Part shown: positions 60,164-64,000 of the stretch, in pieces
Layout: every line of letters begins with the position of its first letter
Numbering within the stretch: the stretch's first letter is position 1
Source: Oscillibacter hominis
Lineage (GTDB): Bacteria > Bacillota > Clostridia > Oscillospirales > Oscillospiraceae
Reading direction: 5' to 3'
NCBI RefSeq assembly: GCF_014334055.1
Contig: NZ_CP060490.1
Coordinates: 2,170,001-2,234,000 of the forward strand
Length of the DNA: 64,000 bases
Program-made: the position numbers and the translations under genes
The notes under the pieces: model-generated
The model's database searches: none
What the model was told of the DNA's origin: nothing
What the model saw: only the letters and a program-made list of their open reading frames with translations

Positions 60164-61108
60164 TTATATTTGCTCGTCTTTGCCATCAATGACGGCGGGC
60201 GGCTCCTCAGCAGCCTGATCGCCCTCCGATTTGGCCCCCTTTTTCCACGCAAGGAGCAGCACGGAAGCAAGCACACAGGCAATTCCAAGGCCCGAGCGCA
60301 GCGTCATCCCCTCATGGAGCAGCACAACGCCGGCCACCACACTGGTCAGCGGCTCAAAGGTGCTCAAGAGCGACGCATACTGGGGGCCGCACAGCTTGGT
60401 CCCCATCTGGAAGAATATGGTGGCCGTTGTGGTGCCGAAAGTGAAAAAGCAAATCAACACCCAGCCCAGCAGCGTCACGTGCACATGCAGCGCTCCCACG
60501 GCTGTGCTTACCACCAGAAGTGCCACAGCACCTGCCCCCTGGACGCAGAAAGTGAGCTGGTAGCGCCGCAGGACCATCTGCAATCCGGACTTGGCGAGAA
60601 TGATGATGTAGAGGGCATAGGTGATCCCAGAGAGAAGCGCAATGCACACTCCAAATATGTTGCCGCTGTCGCCGGGCGTATAGAAGGACAGCACGCCCGC
60701 CATGCAAAGAGCGCAGCAGACCAGTTCCCTGCGGCCGATCTTCTCCCGGAAAAACAGCGCGCATCCCACCAGCACCAGCACCGGATAGACAAAGTGGAGC
60801 GTGGTGGATAGGCCGGAAGAAATGTAATTATAGGAGAGGAAGAGGAACGCGGGTGTGGCGGTAAAGCCGGCGGACAAAAGTATCAACTGCCCGATCTGGC
60901 GCCGGCTGAGGCGGGTCCGCCCCTCTATCCCGCAGCGGCGGCAGTCCATCCGATCCAGGAGGTATAGCGGTAAAAGGCTGAGCGAAAAGCGTACCAGCGT
61001 CAAAAAATAAGAATTTCCCCCGTTGGCGTAAATGACCTTGGCACCAATGGGCATCATGCCGAAAATCACCCCAGAGAGAATGATATAGAGGATTCCCTTC
61101 GCCTTCAC
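60164..61108 (-). CDS. EamA/DMT-superfamily transporter
   Basis: 314 aa from GTG 61106-61108, chosen for AGAAGG 6 bases upstream and because the first membrane segment then begins at once (KGILYIILSGVIFGMMPIGA). Ten membrane segments in two EamA repeats; the second repeat ends with LSTFEPLTSVVAGVVLLHEG, a family signature. Exports amino acids, sugars or other metabolites; substrate unknown. A charged C-terminal tail follows. Convergent with gpmI. Confidence 0.88.
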   Translation of the reverse strand: MKAKGILYIILSGVIFGMMPIGAKVIYANGGNSYFLTLVRFSLSLLPLYLLDRMDCRRCGIEGRTRLSRRQIGQLILLSAGFTATPAFLFLSYNYISSGLSTTLHFVYPVLVLVGCALFFREKIGRRELVCCALCMAGVLSFYTPGDSGNIFGVCIALLSGITYALYIIILAKSGLQMVLRRYQLTFCVQGAGAVALLVVSTAVGALHVHVTLLGWVLICFFTFGTTTATIFFQMGTKLCGPQYASLLSTFEPLTSVVAGVVLLHEGMTLRSGLGIACVLASVLLLAWKKGAKSEGDQAAEEPPAVIDGKDEQI

Positions 61109-61220
61109 ACTCACCCTTCTTCCATGTTTCAAAAAGTCTATATTGCTCTCGCTAAGTGGTTCGCTCCAGTATATCAGATCATCCGGCACATTGTAAAGAA
61201 CCATCGCGGAGGGCGTATGC

Positions 61221-61253
61221 GGAAAAAGCGGAGCAAAACGCTCCGCTTTTTCC
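61221..61253. terminator. Terminator between the SDR and DMT genes
   Basis: 14-bp perfect stem GGAAAAAGCGGAGC/GCTCCGCTTTTTCC, loop AAAAC. Ends the TRAP-SDR transcript on the minus strand. Confidence 0.85.
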
Positions 61254-61287
61254 AAAGCCTAAGAACCGATGCTGTATGCAGGTTGAA

Positions 61288-62097
61288 TCAGCTGCAGCGG
61301 CCGCCGTCCACCACAAAGCTTCCGCCGGTGGCGTAGACGCTCATGTCGGTGGCCAGGAACAGGAAGGTGTAGGCGATCTGCTCGGCGGTGGCGATCCGGC
61401 GCAGCGGGCGATAGCTGCCGCAGGACTCCAGGAACTTCTCCATGGCCTCTTTCTCTTCGGGGGTCTTGGGATCGGCGGTGGTGATCTTGCCGGTCTGGAT
61501 GCCCTCGCTGATGAGCATGGGGGTGATGATGTCGCCGGGGCAGACGCAGTTGACGCGGATGTTGTACTTGCCGAAGTCCACGGCCATGCCGCGGGTCAGG
61601 GCCGCCACGCCGCCCTTATAGGCATTGTATGGTGCGGAATCGGGCACGCCCTTGATGGCCGCGCCGGAGGCCGTGTTGACAATCACGCCGCCGCCCTGCT
61701 CGATCATGATGGGCACTGTGTGCTTGGAGAACAGGAATACGCCTTTCAGGCCGATATCCAGGCAGCGGTCCCACTCCTCTTCCGTGGTGTCCAGCACAGT
61801 CTTGCGCACGATGATACCGGCGTTGTTCACCAGAATATCAATCCGGCCAAACGCGGCCTTGACCGCTTCCACGGTGGCCTTGACGTCCGCTTCACTGGAC
61901 ACATTGCACTTAAAGAACTTGGCGGAATCGCCGATCTTGTCTGCCTCCTCCTGGCACTTGTCGCTGATGTCCACCATGGCTACCTTGGCGCCGTACTTGA
62001 CATACAACTGGGAAACCGCCAGGCCGATGCCGGAGCCGGCACCGGTGATGATGGCCACCTTGCCTTCCAAAGACAGATACTTATCCTGAATTTCCAT
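61288..62097 (-). CDS. SDR-family dehydrogenase, probably for a sugar acid
   Basis: 269 aa. NAD motif TGAGSGIG around 19, NNAG around 96, Ser in NTASGAAIKG and the catalytic YNAYK near 165, with VCPGDIITPML and a C-terminal GGSFVVDGG. An insertion of about 30 residues after VCPGDIITPM (ISEGIQTGKITTADPKTPEE) is longer than in FabG and typical of the gluconate/polyol dehydrogenase group. It follows dctQ-dctM in one direction, 71 bp after dctM, so it likely oxidises or reduces the sugar acid brought in by the TRAP transporter. Confidence 0.88.
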   Translation of the reverse strand: MEIQDKYLSLEGKVAIITGAGSGIGLAVSQLYVKYGAKVAMVDISDKCQEEADKIGDSAKFFKCNVSSEADVKATVEAVKAAFGRIDILVNNAGIIVRKTVLDTTEEEWDRCLDIGLKGVFLFSKHTVPIMIEQGGGVIVNTASGAAIKGVPDSAPYNAYKGGVAALTRGMAVDFGKYNIRVNCVCPGDIITPMLISEGIQTGKITTADPKTPEEKEAMEKFLESCGSYRPLRRIATAEQIAYTFLFLATDMSVYATGGSFVVDGGRCS

Positions 62098-62168
62098 TGA
62101 GAGCCTCCAAAATGTCCCTAAGATAGGGAAAATAAATGTGACGACCGGTTAAAAAGTTCGCTTTAAAC

Positions 62169-63440
62169 TTAGCCCAGGATGCCGATGCTGAGGACAGGAA
62201 CAAAGGTCAGCAGCATCAGGACAATGAGCATCACGCCGATCATAGGCAAAATCTTCTTTGCGATATCTACCACGGAAACACCGGAAATCGCAGAGGCAAA
62301 GAACAGGTTGCAGCCATAGGGCGGGGTGATGAAACCGATTGCCAAGTTGACGGTCATGATGATACCAAACTGGACAGGGCTCATGCCGATGCCGAGGATA
62401 ATCGGCAGCAGGATGGGGGTCAGAATGACCGTAGAGGAGATGTTGTCGATGAAGCAGCCCACGATCAGCAGGAACAGGTTGATGACCAGCAGAATCGCAA
62501 TGGGGTTGCTGATGTTCAGGATGCCCTTGGCGATGGTGGTGGGCACCTGGGACATGGTCAGGAACCGGGCAAAGGACATGGAGATACCAACCAGGAACGT
62601 GGTCTGGCCATTGATCAGGACAGTATCACGGAAGGCCTCATAAAGGCTCTTCATATCCAGCTCACGGTAGACAAAGAGGCCGATGATGATGGAGTAAACA
62701 ATGGCTGCAACGGCGGACTCGGTGGGGGTAAAAATACCGCCGTAGATGCCGCCCAAGATGATGACCGGCACCAGCAGCGCCCAAATGGAGCTCTTCAGAG
62801 TGTTCCACAGCGTCTTCAGAGCAAACTTCTTCTTGCTGCCGTAGTGGTTCTTCCTGGCGGTGAAATAGTTCACGGCCATCAGCACAACACCGATCATAAT
62901 GCCGGGGATAACGCCGGCCAGGAACAAATCGGAGATGGAGCACTGGGCTGCCACACCGTAGATGACAAAAGGAATGCTGGGGGGAATGATGACGCCGATG
63001 GTGCCGGCGGCCGCGGTGATGGCGGTCGCATAGGCGGGGTCATAGCCCTCTCTCTTCATCTCGGGAATGGTGATGCCGCCGATGGCGGTCACCGTCGCGG
63101 GAGAAGAGCCGGAGAGAGCGGCAAAGAACATAGATGCCACAACCGTAACCATACCGGTGCTGCCAGTGATCCAACCCACCAGGGCATCGGCAAAGTCCAG
63201 TATCCTTCGTGAGATACCGCCGGACTTCATCAGGTTGCCGGCCAGCATAAAGAACGGGATTGCCATCAGCGGGAAGGAATCCAGGCCGCTGAAGCAGGCG
63301 GTCGCAATAGAGGTCAGACCAATGTTTGTGGTAGTCACCATCGTGGTGATAGTGGCAACGCCAAGGGATACTGCAATGGGAGCGCCGATGACCATCAGGA
63401 AAAACATGACGCCGAACAAAACAATAATCTTTAATGCCAT
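62169..63440 (-). CDS. dctM: TRAP transporter large permease subunit (DctM)
   Basis: 423 aa from ATG 63438-63440, overlapping the dctQ stop (TGATG). About 11-12 membrane segments; motifs PFFMLAGNLMKSGGISRRI, AALSGSSPATVTAIGGITIPEM and AAAGTIGVIIPPSIPFVIYG are standard for DctM. Uses a Na+ or H+ gradient to import an acid delivered by the binding protein DctP, expected beyond the right edge. Confidence 0.96.
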   Translation of the reverse strand: MALKIIVLFGVMFFLMVIGAPIAVSLGVATITTMVTTTNIGLTSIATACFSGLDSFPLMAIPFFMLAGNLMKSGGISRRILDFADALVGWITGSTGMVTVVASMFFAALSGSSPATVTAIGGITIPEMKREGYDPAYATAITAAAGTIGVIIPPSIPFVIYGVAAQCSISDLFLAGVIPGIMIGVVLMAVNYFTARKNHYGSKKKFALKTLWNTLKSSIWALLVPVIILGGIYGGIFTPTESAVAAIVYSIIIGLFVYRELDMKSLYEAFRDTVLINGQTTFLVGISMSFARFLTMSQVPTTIAKGILNISNPIAILLVINLFLLIVGCFIDNISSTVILTPILLPIILGIGMSPVQFGIIMTVNLAIGFITPPYGCNLFFASAISGVSVVDIAKKILPMIGVMLIVLMLLTFVPVLSIGILG

Positions 63441-63937
63441 CAGCACTCACCCTCTTCCTTTTTTGCTTTGGAGGCTTTGATGTCGTGATAGCAGTTTTGC
63501 AGCAGACGAATCAGCATCAGTGTCATACCGGTGGGAATGGAGGCGTAGGGAATCCACATGGGAATACCGCTGCCCACCGCGATCTGGCCGCCGCTGTACA
63601 CGCTGCTGGTCAACTTAACGGAGATGAACACCATAACACACAAAAATGCGATCCACACGATGGTGGAGATGATGTTGCAGACTTTCTTGCCCATCTGGGG
63701 CAGTCTCTCATAAACCACGTCGATGCAAACGTGCTTACGCTCTTTGGTTGCATAGGAAGCGCCCACCCAGGTCAGCCACAGGAAAATGTAGCGGGCCAGT
63801 TCTTCGCTCCAAGGCAGGGGAATCTTCAGCAGGTAACGGGTAATGACCTGCATCGTAACGATGATTACGGCAGCCACCATCAGGATTACCAGGAAAACTT
63901 CCTCCAACCTTTCATTCAAAAACTTCAGGACTTTCAT
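63440..63937 (-). CDS. dctQ: TRAP transporter small permease subunit (DctQ)
   Basis: 165 aa with four membrane segments; the DctQ hallmark is PLPWSEELARYIFLWLTWVGASY followed by KERKHVCIDVVYERLP. Works as the partner of DctM. ATG start follows AGAGGAGA. It overlaps dctM, so translation is coupled. Confidence 0.95.
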   Translation of the reverse strand: MKVLKFLNERLEEVFLVILMVAAVIIVTMQVITRYLLKIPLPWSEELARYIFLWLTWVGASYATKERKHVCIDVVYERLPQMGKKVCNIISTIVWIAFLCVMVFISVKLTSSVYSGGQIAVGSGIPMWIPYASIPTGMTLMLIRLLQNCYHDIKASKAKKEEGEC

Positions 63938-63968
63938 GAAAAGTGGAATCTCCTCTCTCTTATAGGGT

Positions 63969-64000
63969 GTCCTGCACAGGAAGCAGTCCCTGTGCAGGAC
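63969..64000. other. Inverted repeat at the right window edge
   Basis: Arms GTCCTGCACAGG (63969-63980) and CCTGTGCAGGAC (63989-64000), loop of 8. Upstream of dctQ; may be an intercistronic hairpin after dctP, cut by the window edge. Confidence 0.55.

Overview
The window is GC-rich bacterial chromosome with Gram-positive features: strong AGGAGG-type ribosome binding sites, lipobox lipoproteins, a clostridial-order Rnf operon, a folT gene under a tetrahydrofolate riboswitch, a divergent ParE/ParC pair and a thiolase with Rex-like operators. This fits an anaerobic Clostridia member, most likely an Oscillospiraceae-type gut fermenter (inference; no rRNA is present). There is no CRISPR array, insertion sequence or intact prophage.

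Layout. 1-3.8 kb (minus): a peptide ABC importer (dppB, dppC, an M20-type hydrolase with an altered metal site, a substrate-binding lipoprotein cut by the window edge), divergent from an AstE/AspA-family deacylase at 4.6 kb. 5.7-10.3 kb: a LURP-one-like protein, trkA-trkH potassium uptake and a YitT membrane protein. 10.4-14.1 kb: a trio of small overlapping genes (zinc ribbon, unknown, sigma-region-4-like), tRNA-Thr, tRNA-Tyr, an autoproteolytic XRE-S24 repressor with twin operators, a HAD phosphatase, an SDR dehydrogenase and tRNA-Val. 14.1-24.1 kb: creatininase-family amidohydrolase, an NhaC-type antiporter plus PHP phosphoesterase operon behind a sigma-54 promoter, an aminotransferase plus ornithine-cyclodeaminase-like pair, a ferredoxin-nitroreductase, a MATE exporter and a second NhaC antiporter. 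24.2-33.3 kb: tRNA-Gly, a lipoprotein, a LUD protein, parC, a secreted copper-amine-oxidase-N-like protein, parE and riboswitch-controlled folT. 33.4-38.5 kb: rnfCDGEAB. 38.8-45.8 kb: a DUF975 protein, a sigma-54 activator and, divergently behind a canonical -24/-12 promoter, a third NhaC-type transporter followed by two tandem isoaspartyl-peptidase paralogues. 45.9-55.5 kb (minus): thiolase and the housekeeping run glmU-like, prs, pth, mfd, lepB, SurA-like lipoprotein. 55.8-60.1 kb (plus): trmL, pgk, tpiA, gpmI. 60.2-64 kb (minus): DMT exporter, and SDR dehydrogenase downstream of TRAP dctQ-dctM.

How it fits together. The accessory content points to scavenging of peptides, isoaspartyl dipeptides, acylated amino acids and amides, with Na+ or H+ coupled transport, while Rnf (ferredoxin:NAD+ coupled ion pump) and thiolase represent the energy and acyl-CoA side. 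The most interesting unit is the sigma-54 activator facing a transporter and two isoaspartyl peptidases, one of which lacks the lysine that normally bridges the two metals. A second near-perfect sigma-54 promoter in front of another NhaC operon 24 kb away suggests that sigma-54 controls a wider nutrient-scavenging programme.
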